Source: Proteiniphilum propionicum (GTDB taxonomy: Bacteria; Bacteroidota; Bacteroidia; Bacteroidales; Dysgonomonadaceae). Taken from it: DNA of 64,000 nucleotides. The notes under the pieces were generated by a model that saw only the letters and a program-made list of their open reading frames with translations, searched no databases and was not told where the DNA came from. The stretch spans positions 3,576,501-3,640,500 of the forward strand of contig NZ_CP073586.1 in the NCBI RefSeq assembly GCF_022267555.1, written 5' to 3'. Below are positions 47,836-56,487 of this stretch, one piece after another. The position numbers were made by a program, and so were the translations under genes. Position 1 is the first letter of the stretch, and each line of letters begins with the position of its first letter.

Positions 47836-49374
47836 ATGTTCGACAACAGCAAACGCGCTTTTATAGCCATCAACGACGAGGCTGAAGTTTGCCTTATCCC
47901 CAAAATGGCAAACCGCCACGGACTAATAACAGGTGCCACAGGAACAGGAAAAACCGTCACCTTGCAAACACTTTCGGAAACATTCAGCGAAATGGGAGTG
48001 CCCGTCTTTGCCGCCGACATGAAAGGCGACCTCTCCGGCGTGGCAAGAACAGGCGGAAACAAGGAAAGCGTTGCCAAACGCGTGGACGGTTATAAGTTAG
48101 GCGAAAAGGGATTTGAGTTTAAAGGCTTCCCGGTGAGGTTCTGGGACGTTTTCGGCGAACAGGGGCATCCGGTGCGGACAACCGTTACCGAAATGGGGCC
48201 GATGCTGCTCGAACGACTGCTGCAACTGAACGAAACTCAGGGAGCGGTACTGACTATGGTTTTCAAAATTGCCGACGATAACAACCTGCTGCTTCTCGAC
48301 TTGAAAGACCTGCAAAAAATGATCCAGTTCGTAGGAGACAACCGGGCAAAATACACCACCGAATACGGGAACATCTCTCCGGCAAGCATCGGCGCCATAC
48401 AACGCGCGCTGCTACGCCTGGAAAGCGAAGGCGCCGACAAATTCTTCGGTGAGCCCGAACTGGTGATTACCGATTTTATGCAAACGGAACAAGGGAGAGG
48501 AGTAATCAACATTTTGGCTGCCGACAAGCTGATGAACTCCCCACGGATGTATACCACTTTCCTGCTTTGGCTGCTCGACGACCTGTTTAACAACTTGCCC
48601 GAAGTGGGCGATATGGACAAACCTAAACTGGTTTTTTTCTTTGATGAAGCACACATGCTGTTTAACGATATGCCCAAGTCGTTGCTCGAAAAGGTGGAAC
48701 AAATTGTCCGACTTATCCGCTCCAAAGGTGTAGGCATCTATTTCTGCACGCAAAACCCCGCCGATATTCCGCCCGTAATTCTCGGACAACTCGGAAACCG
48801 TGTGCAACACGCGCTCCGCGCCTACACACCCAACGATCAGAAAGCGGTAAAAGTAGCAGCCAACACGTTCCGTTCCAATCCGGAATTCGACACGGAAGAG
48901 GCTATCACACAACTGAACACCGGTGAGGCGCTGGTGTCGTTTCTCGATGAAAAAGGTGCGCCCCAAATGGTGCAACGCGCCAATATCCTGCCGCCGCAGG
49001 GCCAGATCGGACCGATTACGGCAGGAGAAAGGGACCAGATAATGAAGCAATCACTCATTTATGGAGTGTATGAAAAACTGGTCGACCGGGAATCCGCTTT
49101 CGAAATTCTTTCCCAAAAGCAGGAGCTGCTTGCCGAAGAACGTGAGCGGGCAGAAGTCGAGAAAGAGCGTATCCGTCAAGAGAGAGAAGCCCGCAAACTG
49201 CAAGCCGAAGCCGAACGTGAAAGACGTGCCGAAGCCCGCCGGAAGAAAGAAGAACGTGGCATCGTGGGCGATTTGCTGGAGCAAGTGGGCAGAAGTGCCA
49301 CACGGCAAATAAGCTCGCAACTCGGCAGAACCATCACCCGAAGCATTTTCGGCGCATTTTTCGGAAAAAAATAG
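47836..49374 (+). CDS. HerA-like (DUF853) helicase/ATPase
   Basis: This 512-residue P-loop ATPase of the HerA/FtsK superfamily (DUF853) has Walker A GATGTGKTVTLQ (about 32-43), Walker B KLVFFFDEAHMLF (about 255-268) and the conserved LIRSKGVGIYFCTQNPADIP. The C-terminal 90 residues are a charged Arg/Glu/Lys coiled coil (ERERAEVEKERIRQERE) ending with a Gly/Phe-rich tip. The family is widespread and its role is not settled; DNA translocation is inferred from the fold. ATG 47836 was chosen after the promoter. Confidence 0.85.
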   Translation: MFDNSKRAFIAINDEAEVCLIPKMANRHGLITGATGTGKTVTLQTLSETFSEMGVPVFAADMKGDLSGVARTGGNKESVAKRVDGYKLGEKGFEFKGFPVRFWDVFGEQGHPVRTTVTEMGPMLLERLLQLNETQGAVLTMVFKIADDNNLLLLDLKDLQKMIQFVGDNRAKYTTEYGNISPASIGAIQRALLRLESEGADKFFGEPELVITDFMQTEQGRGVINILAADKLMNSPRMYTTFLLWLLDDLFNNLPEVGDMDKPKLVFFFDEAHMLFNDMPKSLLEKVEQIVRLIRSKGVGIYFCTQNPADIPPVILGQLGNRVQHALRAYTPNDQKAVKVAANTFRSNPEFDTEEAITQLNTGEALVSFLDEKGAPQMVQRANILPPQGQIGPITAGERDQIMKQSLIYGVYEKLVDRESAFEILSQKQELLAEERERAEVEKERIRQEREARKLQAEAERERRAEARRKKEERGIVGDLLEQVGRSATRQISSQLGRTITRSIFGAFFGKK

Positions 49375-49447
49375 ATAGTACCATTATCCTTAGAAACCAT
49401 ATAAATTTCTTCCAAAAGAAGTATAAATAAAAAATCAAGAAACAGGT

Positions 49448-49987
49448 ATGGAGGAAATAAGATTCGACTCCCCATTTAACAAGGAGGTTTTTATACGTTC
49501 CAACAGGATTTTCTGGCAATATACTTGGAACAACAGGAAAAAACAGTTAATACGCTGGCTGGGAATGGCTGTTATTTTCCTGGGGCTCGGGATAGCGGTT
49601 GGAGAACGCGACGAGATGCAAAACCCCTACATTTTTATAGCCATCTTCTGCTTTTCCCTTATGATATTAAGTGCGACAGAATTATTCTTCTCCTGGAAAA
49701 AACATAATAAAAAGATGCAAGAAATAGCGGATGAATATGAGAAAGCTGATTCGGAGTACATTATTGAACTATCGGAAGAGTTAGTAAAATTAAGCGATTT
49801 TCAGGCCTGTATAACCCTCAAATGGTCTGCATTCAAATATTACACGATCTATAAAGAGCATATTATATTGATTCCTAACAACTATATCTCCGGTGGACTA
49901 CTTTTTGATAAAAACGGTGACGAGCCCAAAAAATACAATCAAACGCTCGAATTATTGGAACATAGACTAAAATATATTGCACCTTAA
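49448..49987 (+). CDS. YcxB-like membrane protein
   Basis: This 179-residue protein has two transmembrane helices (about 33-50 and 60-80) and a C-terminal domain with ITLKWSAFKYYTIYKEHIIL and ILIPNNYISGG, similar to the YcxB-like family. Function is unknown. It follows the HerA-like gene by 73 nt and may share its transcript. Confidence 0.6.
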   Translation: MEEIRFDSPFNKEVFIRSNRIFWQYTWNNRKKQLIRWLGMAVIFLGLGIAVGERDEMQNPYIFIAIFCFSLMILSATELFFSWKKHNKKMQEIADEYEKADSEYIIELSEELVKLSDFQACITLKWSAFKYYTIYKEHIILIPNNYISGGLLFDKNGDEPKKYNQTLELLEHRLKYIAP

Positions 49988-50018
49988 GATAAGGTACACA
50001 ACATTTTTCAAACACTAG

Positions 50019-50253
50019 TTGAAGATAAAAGACAACTATCCAAAAATTGTAGTATCTAGCGAACGTTCATTCGAAAATACTTTTGAGGGGATAGAGCACA
50101 TTTACATTCAAGACTTTCTGACTTCCTCTGTTACTCCTAAAATTGTGTAGCCAAGAAATCATTACTCTATACCCTGGTATAGACGACTATAAAATTTCCA
50201 CCAATGAGGGAATTGAACATATTTCTGCATGGAATTTAGATGAATTTTTATAA
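50019..50253 (+). pseudogene. remnant of an AAA/DUF4143 ATPase 3' end
   Basis: This stretch is about 85-90% identical to 61413-61654, that is the last 130 nt of the ATPase gene at 60.3 kb plus the extra tail behind its stop codon. It reads SFENTFEGIEHIYIQDFLTS and, after a stop, WNLDEFL. Nothing of the 5' part of the gene is left and the upstream junction at about 50018 is abrupt. The following 50254-50558 segment holds no gene. Confidence 0.85.
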
Positions 50254-50558
50254 CAAATAAATTATTATAGGAACAGGACCAGATAAAAACGAAAAATATC
50301 CGCTCAACGGACAAAAAAGATTATGCTTTCTCAAAAATATCATCACAAATCCCAATATAATCGTAGGTGATTATACTTATTACGATGTTTTTCAGAAAAC
50401 AAAACCGGGCATAGTTTGCGATCGGGAATTTTATATCTTTATCTGGTATTTGCATTGTTCGTGTAATTTGCATAAGTTTAAAATGTCCGACAAAGTTATG
50501 CAGGCCAAAACCTTGAAACGGCGATCCTGCATTATTAAAAAAATTCAGGTGATAAAAT

Positions 50559-51848
50559 TCATTTGTTCAACGAAAAGCGCAAACCCAGACTGACGTTGAA
50601 ATTCAACGGCTTTTCCTTGTAAATGGTCTCAACCTTGCTTCCATTCCTGAAGTGGTAAGCGACCCCGGGTTCGGCATAAATTCCGATATTATTTGTTAAC
50701 CGGTATTGGATGCCAATTGCCGAATTTACAGACCATTGCAATGGTTTGACCGAGATTTCCTGCCGGCTTCGCGTCTGAAGTTTGTTGTCGATCACAAAAT
50801 TCGTTGACAGTGTGCCGGATACATTTTTTTCCACCATTCCGCCTCCCGACACATACGTTGAGATTTTGTCGTTTTCCCACACGGTGTAATTTACATTGAG
50901 CGGTATCCCCACGTAATGCAGCGTTTGCCGGCTGTTGTAGTAATGATTGTCGGTTCCCGAACGCAATCGCGACGAGAGCATTGTGTAGGTCAGTCCGCTT
51001 GTTACGCTCCACCGTTCGTCAAGATGGTATTGCATAGAAACGCCCAGTACCACCGGTTGGGAATGTTCGATATCGGTATATACATGCTGATACTCGCTCA
51101 ACACCGAAATACCCTCGGGTAAATCCGAGCGAACAGCAGCAACCACATATTCTTCTTCCTCCGACGGAAATGCATAGGGTCTAAAACTGTCGTATCCGTT
51201 GTGTGTACTCGTAGCGCCCGACGGGATGTTCGACGCGTACACGTCTGCCTGCCATTTGGCGGATTTGCGGCGATGCCTGTTTACAGGCAGTTGGAAAGCT
51301 GGCGTGTTGGTTGTTTCTATAACAGGTCGTTGCGGATTGGGGTCAGCCTGATGTTGGGTTGGGGTTTCTTCCCGTGTGTAGGATTCATCTTGAGGCTGTT
51401 GTTGTTCATCATTCTGTTGGAGTTTCACGGTTTCACCCGTCTCCGCAATTGTACTGGCTTTTGTCGTTTTCGACACGTTTTCCGTAAGTTTTCCTGCTTC
51501 GGCCCTATGCGCTAAAAGTTGTTCTTCTATTTTTGTAGCGGGCTTGTTTGGCGAATGATGCCTGTCGGGAGCCAGATTTTTTTTTAATTGCTGCTCTGCT
51601 GTCTGCATATTTTCAACATTTTCTTTCAATCCAAGGGTGTGCAAGCCGATATAAAACAAAATAAGCGCCACAGCGGCTACCGTTCCGATGCGCAGGCCCC
51701 ACAACAGGGTATTTCGCCTTGCCTGCACTGCTTTGTTGTAGCTTCCGGCATTCATGATTTGTTCTATGCGGTTCCACAATCCATCGGGAGCAGGTTCTTC
51801 ATGACGTTCCATTCTATCGCGAAGGTTATTTTGCCATTGATTTTTCAT
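50559..51848 (-). CDS. Dma-type anti-sigma factor predicted to span both membranes
   Basis: This 429-residue protein has a cytoplasmic anti-sigma-like segment (1-48, with APDGLWNRIEQIM), an inner-membrane helix (about 49-70), a long periplasmic linker rich in Gln, Glu, Thr and Pro (about 75-235) and a C-terminal eight-strand-like barrel (about 240-429) ending LGLRFSLNK. That order matches the dual membrane-spanning anti-sigma factors (Dma) described in Bacteroides thetaiotaomicron, which regulate vesicle formation through an ECF21 sigma factor. The frame is open far upstream, but ATG 51848 overlaps the sigma-factor stop (ATGA), so translation is coupled. The barrel could sense outer-membrane state. 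Confidence 0.8.
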   Translation of the reverse strand: MKNQWQNNLRDRMERHEEPAPDGLWNRIEQIMNAGSYNKAVQARRNTLLWGLRIGTVAAVALILFYIGLHTLGLKENVENMQTAEQQLKKNLAPDRHHSPNKPATKIEEQLLAHRAEAGKLTENVSKTTKASTIAETGETVKLQQNDEQQQPQDESYTREETPTQHQADPNPQRPVIETTNTPAFQLPVNRHRRKSAKWQADVYASNIPSGATSTHNGYDSFRPYAFPSEEEEYVVAAVRSDLPEGISVLSEYQHVYTDIEHSQPVVLGVSMQYHLDERWSVTSGLTYTMLSSRLRSGTDNHYYNSRQTLHYVGIPLNVNYTVWENDKISTYVSGGGMVEKNVSGTLSTNFVIDNKLQTRSRQEISVKPLQWSVNSAIGIQYRLTNNIGIYAEPGVAYHFRNGSKVETIYKEKPLNFNVSLGLRFSLNK

Positions 51849-52414
51849 AACGCCATTTTTTTTATTCGATATGATTCTATTTCTTTTATTAACAACCTTT
51901 TGGCTCTGTGAAGCTGTGATGCAGAAGAATTTTCCGCGATGCCTAATATTTGAGCAATTTCCTTGTGACTTTTTTCCTCGAAAACATACAGGTTGAACAC
52001 GGTGCGGTAGCCGACGGGAAGCGTGCGGATCATATCCAAAATGGCTGATGTGGGAATATCTTCGAAATCCGGTTCCTGGTCGTCGGTCATATCGGGTAAA
52101 TCCCAGCTTGGAAGGTTTGTAACCTTCAGTTTTTGATTTTCCTTGATGTGTTTCAATGCTTCGTTTACTACGATGCGCGCCGACCATGCCTTCAGCGAAC
52201 CTTCTCCCTTGTACTCAAACCTTTCCACGGCCTTGAAAATCTTAATAAAACTCTCTTGTAGAATATCTTTAACATTTTCTTCATTCGATACATATCGAGA
52301 GCATACTGCAGTAAGGTATCCTGAGTAAATAGTGAAAAATTCCTTCATGGCAATTGTGTTGCCTCGCACAATTTGCCGAAGAAGGGCTTGCTCTTTTGTT
52401 CCTTTTCTTACCAT
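51845..52414 (-). CDS. ECF sigma factor, Das/ECF21 type
   Basis: This 189-residue sigma factor has region 2 (TIYSGYLTAVCSRYVSNEEN, VKDILQESFIKIFKAVERF) and region 4 (LPVGYRTVFNLYVFEEKSH, KEIAQILGIAENSSASQLHR). The AENSSASQLHRAK recognition helix is common in Bacteroidota ECF factors paired with membrane-spanning anti-sigma proteins. ATG 52414 is chosen over an upstream TTG. It is the first gene of the sigma-dma operon with a strong promoter at 52564-52596. By analogy with Das1 it would set the expression of envelope genes, possibly including the two lipoprotein genes upstream. Confidence 0.85.
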   Translation of the reverse strand: MVRKGTKEQALLRQIVRGNTIAMKEFFTIYSGYLTAVCSRYVSNEENVKDILQESFIKIFKAVERFEYKGEGSLKAWSARIVVNEALKHIKENQKLKVTNLPSWDLPDMTDDQEPDFEDIPTSAILDMIRTLPVGYRTVFNLYVFEEKSHKEIAQILGIAENSSASQLHRAKRLLIKEIESYRIKKMAL

Positions 52415-52541
52415 TTGAGGAGCTCTGATCTTCAACCAGTCATAGCTAAGAACAGGAGAGCGGTTATTTGCCGTTTTATGCTTTTGCGGTTATTTGCCGG
52501 ATTTTCCGCGATGCGAAATCACGCGCCCCCTATTCTTTCAA

Positions 52542-52579
52542 CAAGGTTGTATCTTTATCGTGACAAAGATACAACCTTG
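52542..52579. promoter_or_regulatory. perfect 15-bp inverted repeat over the sigma operon promoter
   Basis: CAAGGTTGTATCTTT (52542-52556) and AAAGATACAACCTTG (52565-52579) form a perfect inverted repeat with an 8-nt spacer. The right arm contains the -7 element of the sigma-dma promoter and the start point would lie in or near the spacer. It is also 26 nt beyond the stop of the lipoprotein gene, so it may serve as terminator, operator or both. No long T-run follows on the minus strand. Confidence 0.75.
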
Positions 52580-52596
52580 CATTGCCTTTTTACAAA
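52564..52596 (-). promoter_or_regulatory. promoter of the sigma-dma operon
   Basis: Minus-strand TTTG (52593-52596), 21 bp, TATCTTTG (52564-52571): a good match to the Bacteroidota housekeeping promoter. The leader to ATG 52414 would be about 140 nt. Confidence 0.6.
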
Positions 52597-52604
52597 AAAG
52601 TTAT

Positions 52605-53177
52605 TTATTTTACGGTTACGGTTACAGTTCCGCTATTTTTCTTGTCTTTGTCAGTTACCGTAATCGTGGTTGTTCCCGCTTTCAACCCTTTTACCGTAAT
52701 TTTATCGTCGTTAACGATGGCCGAAGCTACTGCGGCATCTTTGGATTCAGCAGCATAGGGTGCCGTACCGCCCGAAACCGTCACGACAGCTTCTTTGCTC
52801 TCTTCCACTTCCAACGTTTTTTTATCGAAAGTCAGTCCTTCTTCTTTTACCGTTACGGTAATTTTACCACTATTTTTCTTACCCTTGTCGGTTACCGTAA
52901 TCGTGGCCGTACCTTTTGCTACACCCTTGATGGTAATGGTAGATTTATCGACTGTTGCGGTAGCCACCTTAGCATCACCCGATGCAACAGCATAAGGTAT
53001 TGTTCCTCCGCTCACGGTCACGGTTGCGCTATTTCCTACGGTTACTTCCACTTTATCGGACGGACTGAATTTCAGGTCTTTTTTGATGTCGTCGTCTTTA
53101 TCGCACGAGGCGAACATAAAAACCAATGCAGCCAATGAAAGGCTTGTCAATTTCGAAATTGTTGTTACTTTTTTCAT
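52605..53177 (-). CDS. lipoprotein with two bacterial Ig-like repeats
   Basis: This 190-residue protein has a lipobox (FMFASC, C25) followed by acidic DKDDDIKK, which in Bacteroidota is a signal for surface export. Two tandem repeats of about 75 residues follow, each with VSGG-PYA, an ATITVTD/TTITVTD core and KKNSGKITVTVK or KKNSGTVTVTVK, as in BIG2-type Ig-like domains. It is probably a surface or periplasmic binding lipoprotein; its ligand is unknown. It lies between the NigD-like gene and the sigma-dma operon on the same strand. Confidence 0.75.
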   Translation of the reverse strand: MKKVTTISKLTSLSLAALVFMFASCDKDDDIKKDLKFSPSDKVEVTVGNSATVTVSGGTIPYAVASGDAKVATATVDKSTITIKGVAKGTATITVTDKGKKNSGKITVTVKEEGLTFDKKTLEVEESKEAVVTVSGGTAPYAAESKDAAVASAIVNDDKITVKGLKAGTTTITVTDKDKKNSGTVTVTVK

Positions 53178-53204
53178 TTTTTTAATAATTAGAGATTATT
53201 CAAC

Positions 53205-53239
53205 GAGTGTTCTTTTTATTCATTTTTTAGTGAACACTC
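53205..53239. promoter_or_regulatory. 8-bp inverted repeat upstream of the Ig-like lipoprotein
   Basis: GAGTGTTC (53205-53212) and GAACACTC (53232-53239), 19 nt apart, lie 28-62 nt upstream of the lipoprotein start. Possible regulator site or leader hairpin; no clear TAnnTTTG promoter was found here, so an alternative sigma factor is conceivable. Confidence 0.4.
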
Positions 53240-53330
53240 TATTTATTAAATCCTCTTTTCATGAAATCTTGCATCAGAAATTCAAAATAACACGCGACAG
53301 ACATCGTTTTAACATTGTTTAGCCGAGAAA

Positions 53331-54068
53331 TTAGTTCAACGGCACCTGATTTCGGACATCGGCAATGGATGCGGATGCAGGTGTTGCGGCACGCGTGCGA
53401 TAGTCGAACTCTGCCGATTTTTCACCGCTGAACGATTTCCATATCAGCTTTAATTTCACGGTTTTTCCTTTCGTGTCGGGTAACTTGTCGAGCTTGAAGG
53501 CTACCAGCCCGTCACCTCTTCTGTCGGCGTAATCGCCGTTGGCATCGTGGCGGAATTCCACTTCGTAAGGATTGTCGGGATTATTGGTCGGAATGAGATT
53601 TACGTAGTGCACAATCCGCTGATAACCCCACAATGTTCTGAAGCGCAGGGTGAGATAACCGTCCTCGGCAATGGTCACCCAGTCGTTTACAATTTCTACG
53701 GGGTCATCGCCATACTTCTCATCGTTTTTATCCCCTAAATTAGGTGCCATCGGTTTTGTGCGGATACTGTCAATCCAATTCACACGCACAGCCTGGTCGT
53801 ATTCTTTGGAAGAATCGTCCACTTCTTCATAATTCACCAAAGCCCTCACTTCTTTCGATCCGAAAGGCGAGGATTTTAAATTGACGGGAAGCAGTGTCGT
53901 TTTATCGTCCAACTGCAAAAATACGGTTTCATCACTGGCGTGTTTTACCGTTACCAAGGCGTTGGGGTATAATTTGTTCCAATCCGAATTATCATCGTCT
54001 AAGCAAGACGGTAAAAGTAGGGCGCCGAGCAGTATGCACGCCATAAAAATAAAATGTTTAACTTTCAT
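53331..54068 (-). CDS. NigD-like lipoprotein
   Basis: This 245-residue protein has a lipobox (LLLPSC, C22) followed by LDDDNSDW, a likely surface-export signal, and two beta domains of the NigD family: an OB-like N-terminal part and a C-terminal beta sandwich (WGYQRIVHYVNLI, GLVAFKLDKLPDTKGKTVKL). NigD-like proteins are found only in Bacteroidota; in Bacteroides a NigD homolog is tied to the Das1/Dma1 vesicle system. Its place two genes upstream of the sigma-dma pair supports the same link here. Confidence 0.8.
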   Translation of the reverse strand: MKVKHFIFMACILLGALLLPSCLDDDNSDWNKLYPNALVTVKHASDETVFLQLDDKTTLLPVNLKSSPFGSKEVRALVNYEEVDDSSKEYDQAVRVNWIDSIRTKPMAPNLGDKNDEKYGDDPVEIVNDWVTIAEDGYLTLRFRTLWGYQRIVHYVNLIPTNNPDNPYEVEFRHDANGDYADRRGDGLVAFKLDKLPDTKGKTVKLKLIWKSFSGEKSAEFDYRTRAATPASASIADVRNQVPLN

Positions 54069-54097
54069 AACCTATTGTTTTTAATTGTTTTATATGA

Positions 54098-54105
54098 CAA
54101 ACTTA
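54098..54105 (-). promoter_or_regulatory. -7 element of the NigD-like gene
   Basis: Minus-strand TAAGTTTG matches TAnnTTTG and lies 30 nt before the ATG at 54068. No TTG at the usual distance upstream. The remaining 54106-54655 segment is AT-rich and holds no supported gene. Confidence 0.45.
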
Positions 54106-54655
54106 CTATTTTCTTATAAAATTGAAAGGGTTTTCCATAGAATCTCCTATTATTATAATACCGATAAAGTTGAAATCTTGCATCGTAAACTGAAATCTTT
54201 TAAAAAAAATATTTTGAATAGTATAGGTAAAACGAAATTATGTATTGATAAGTTTGTTAAGCAATATAAAATCAACGGATAGAAATAGTAATTTTCACTT
54301 CATCTAAATATTTTTTCAATGCATTATATCTATGAATGATACTTTTGAGGGACAATTTGATTCATTTCCATAAAGCAAGCCATTGCTCTACCGACATGAG
54401 AATGCCTAGTGTATCCAATACTATGGAATACTTCACAGTCAGAAAACAGATTTGTTTTTTTGAAAAATATTTTTCAATACAGTCAGTATTTTTAATTCCG
54501 GTTGTTTAAGCATGAAAAAAAGGAAATGAAGACATGCGGCTGAAAATTCTTTGGGAATAATAGGATGTTCTCTCTTTTTAATTAAACTTGAAAATCCATC
54601 TGCTTAGCTGGCGGTTATGATCATAAGGCTATGCCAAAATGTTTATCTTTGTATT

Positions 54656-54829
54656 ATGAGTAACTACAAAAAGAAAATCCATGTTGTTTGGAAGTGCGAT
54701 TATCAAATTGTTTGATGTACAAAATATCGTTTTCGTGTTTTGAGTAGTGTTATCGCAGAGTTGGTCAGGTCAGACATTTTGCTTCTTTGTGAATGGAAAG
54801 GTAGTGAGGTCGATTCTCTTAGTATTAAA
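54656..54829 (+). pseudogene. IS200/IS605-family transposase remnant
   Basis: The frame reads MSNYKKKIHVVWKCDYQIV, then a TGA stop in place of Trp at 54713-54715, then CTKYRFRVLSSVIAELV and LLCEWKGSEVDSLSIK. This is the start of the Y1 transposase of IS200-type elements. The HUH motif and catalytic Tyr are missing because the sequence breaks off into unrelated DNA after 54829. It is inactive. Confidence 0.82.
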
Positions 54830-54974
54830 TTCCAAATTCTATTACTAAAACATCGGTTAGGTTCAAGTCGGGTGCATATAGTGGCACCCCATACCGAACC
54901 GGCGAGGAAATCGGTTCGGTGCGGTTCAGATATTATATTCCTGTACCATACTGAATCAATATGAAGACTTTTCG

Positions 54975-55832
54975 CTGACAAGCGGTTCAAACTCTAATCT
55001 TTTGTCGGGTGAATTGGCAACACTTTTGTCAGGTCGATACGTTGAGTTTGAGATTTTCCCGTTTAGTTTTTCCGAGTTTTGTGGAATTTCAGGGTTGTAA
55101 ATCAGTAGTGAAAGTTACAGAAAATTCCTTCAAAGCGGAGCCTTGCCCGAACTTTTCAACTTGCCCAACGATGAAATGAAGCAAAATTACGTGTCATCCA
55201 TCAAAGATACGGTTATGTTGCACGACATAGAGGCACGGTATAACGTCAAGGATGTGAAGTTATTAGACAATTTGTTTGTTTATTTAGTCAATACTGCATC
55301 CAATTTGATTTCGATAACAAACATCATCAACTTTTTTGCATCGAAAATGCGGAAAACAAACTACGAAACGCTTTCATCTTACGTCAATTATTTGGAAAAT
55401 TCTTTCCTTGTTCATCGTGCCGAACGCTATAATATAAAAGGCAAAAACACCATTTCGGGCAACAGCAAATATTATCTGAACAATTTGGCTTATCGAAACT
55501 ATCTTTATGCCGGATTTGGTTACGGAATTGGTTATTTGTTAGAAAATGCCGTTTATCTGAGTTTGCGGCGTGCCGGATTTCAGGTTTATGTGGGAACGAT
55601 AAAAGACACCGAAGAGGATTTTGAGGCAATTAAAGGCGAACGCCGAATTTATCTGCAAGTAACTCACCAGCTTATAGAGGAGCAGACAATAGAAAGAGAA
55701 TACCACTCATTAAAACTTATCGATAATAATTTCGCTAAGTATGTGGTAAGTATGGATGATTATAAAATTCCCACCAATGAGGGAATTGAACATATTCCGG
55801 CTTGGAATTTGGATGGTTTTTTAAGCAAATAA
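54975..55832 (+). pseudogene. AAA/DUF4143 ATPase, 5'-truncated and interrupted
   Basis: The ATP-binding Walker A part is gone. The remaining frame begins [20 protein letters not shown] (sensor region), [15 protein letters not shown], then an in-frame TAA at 55098-55100, then SYRKFLQSGALPELFNLPND and the whole DUF4143 domain (to WNLDGFLSK). The 3' part from 55143 remains open for 229 codons and could still be translated. It is homologous to the intact gene at 60.3 kb and was probably cut by the IS200 insertion. Confidence 0.8.
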
Positions 55833-56109
55833 TTTTGAAAAAGCAGTAAGTGATAATTTTTATTTACGCATGAACCTCTTGCGCGAATTAATAAATTGCA
55901 CGAACGACAATAATATTTATGCCCATCATCTCCAACATACTTCCCCGATACACCCAACTCAACACGATAATTGCCGAAGTTTCACACAGACAATCAATTG
56001 AGTTTGCTCAACAACAATTTGTTGTGGATTTTCATACTCAATTCAATACTATTCAGGCGTTTGAAGCGATGTTGATTGACTTGACGATGCAAACCGAATT
56101 AGAATGTTT
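55758..56109 (+). repeat. ~350-bp repeat, copy A (ATPase tail plus start of next gene)
   Basis: This segment, covering the last 75 nt of the broken ATPase gene, an 86-nt spacer and the start of the next gene, matches 61580-61929 at roughly 75-80% by eye. Both copies keep the same gene order, so an ATPase-coiled-coil gene pair was duplicated. Confidence 0.8.
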
Positions 56110-56122
56110 TCCATACAATTAA
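55919..56122 (+). pseudogene. truncated copy of the element's coiled-coil gene
   Basis: This 67-codon frame (MPIISNILPRYTQLNTIIAE to ELECFPYN) matches the first 60 codons of the gene at 61739-62722 and then diverges and stops. In the other copy residues Ala-Glu at position 19-20 are replaced by Asp-stop. It is the start of a gene whose remaining 260 codons were lost. Confidence 0.7.
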
Positions 56123-56127
56123 TGTAT

Positions 56128-56158
56128 ATTTCGTGCAAAATAGAAAAACGCACGAAAT
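56128..56158. repeat. 9-bp inverted repeat at the break of the duplicated segment
   Basis: ATTTCGTGC (56128-56136) and GCACGAAAT (56150-56158), 13-nt spacer, directly follow the truncated coiled-coil gene. It could mark an element end or act as a terminator. Confidence 0.45.
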
Positions 56159-56291
56159 TCTTATCGGACAGATTTTTTGAACCTGAAAGAACAATCGTGT
56201 TAACGTAGTGATTGAACGGCTTCAAATAAATCGGACGATGTGCCGCAGACGAACCCATTAGCAAGAATTTGACAGTATTCAACATAAAAGG

Positions 56292-56347
56292 GGCAGACAA
56301 GAATTTAGTCGTACCGAACTACTTCGGACGGTTGCTTTTTGTCTGCC
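56292..56347 (+). terminator. long-loop hairpin with T-run
   Basis: GGCAGACAA (56292-56300) pairs with TTGTCTGCC (56339-56347), followed by TGTTTT. The 38-nt loop contains further short complementary stretches. It could be a terminator or a structured RNA in the 56123-56487 gap, which has no gene. Confidence 0.4.
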
Positions 56348-56487
56348 TGTTTTCTATATAAGCTGAAGTGTTTTATTTGCAGCAGTGACTCGGTTTTACT
56401 AAAAATGAATTTTTGTTTCATCGCAAATAAGTAAATCAGAATACCACAAACAGGTAAAGTAAATTACCACAAAAAAGGAAAACATAT

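Noticed and set aside
51849-52187. Upstream extension of the Dma-type gene, giving a 542-residue protein
   Set aside because: The extra 113 codons lie inside the sigma factor gene in another frame and are low-quality, basic sequence. The ATG at 51848 overlaps the sigma stop and begins a normal anti-sigma segment.
54085-54282. Plus-strand 65-codon frame MFYMTNLLFSYKIERVFHR
   Set aside because: It overlaps the promoter region of the NigD-like gene, has no domain or signal peptide I recognise, and lies in AT-rich DNA where such frames arise by chance.
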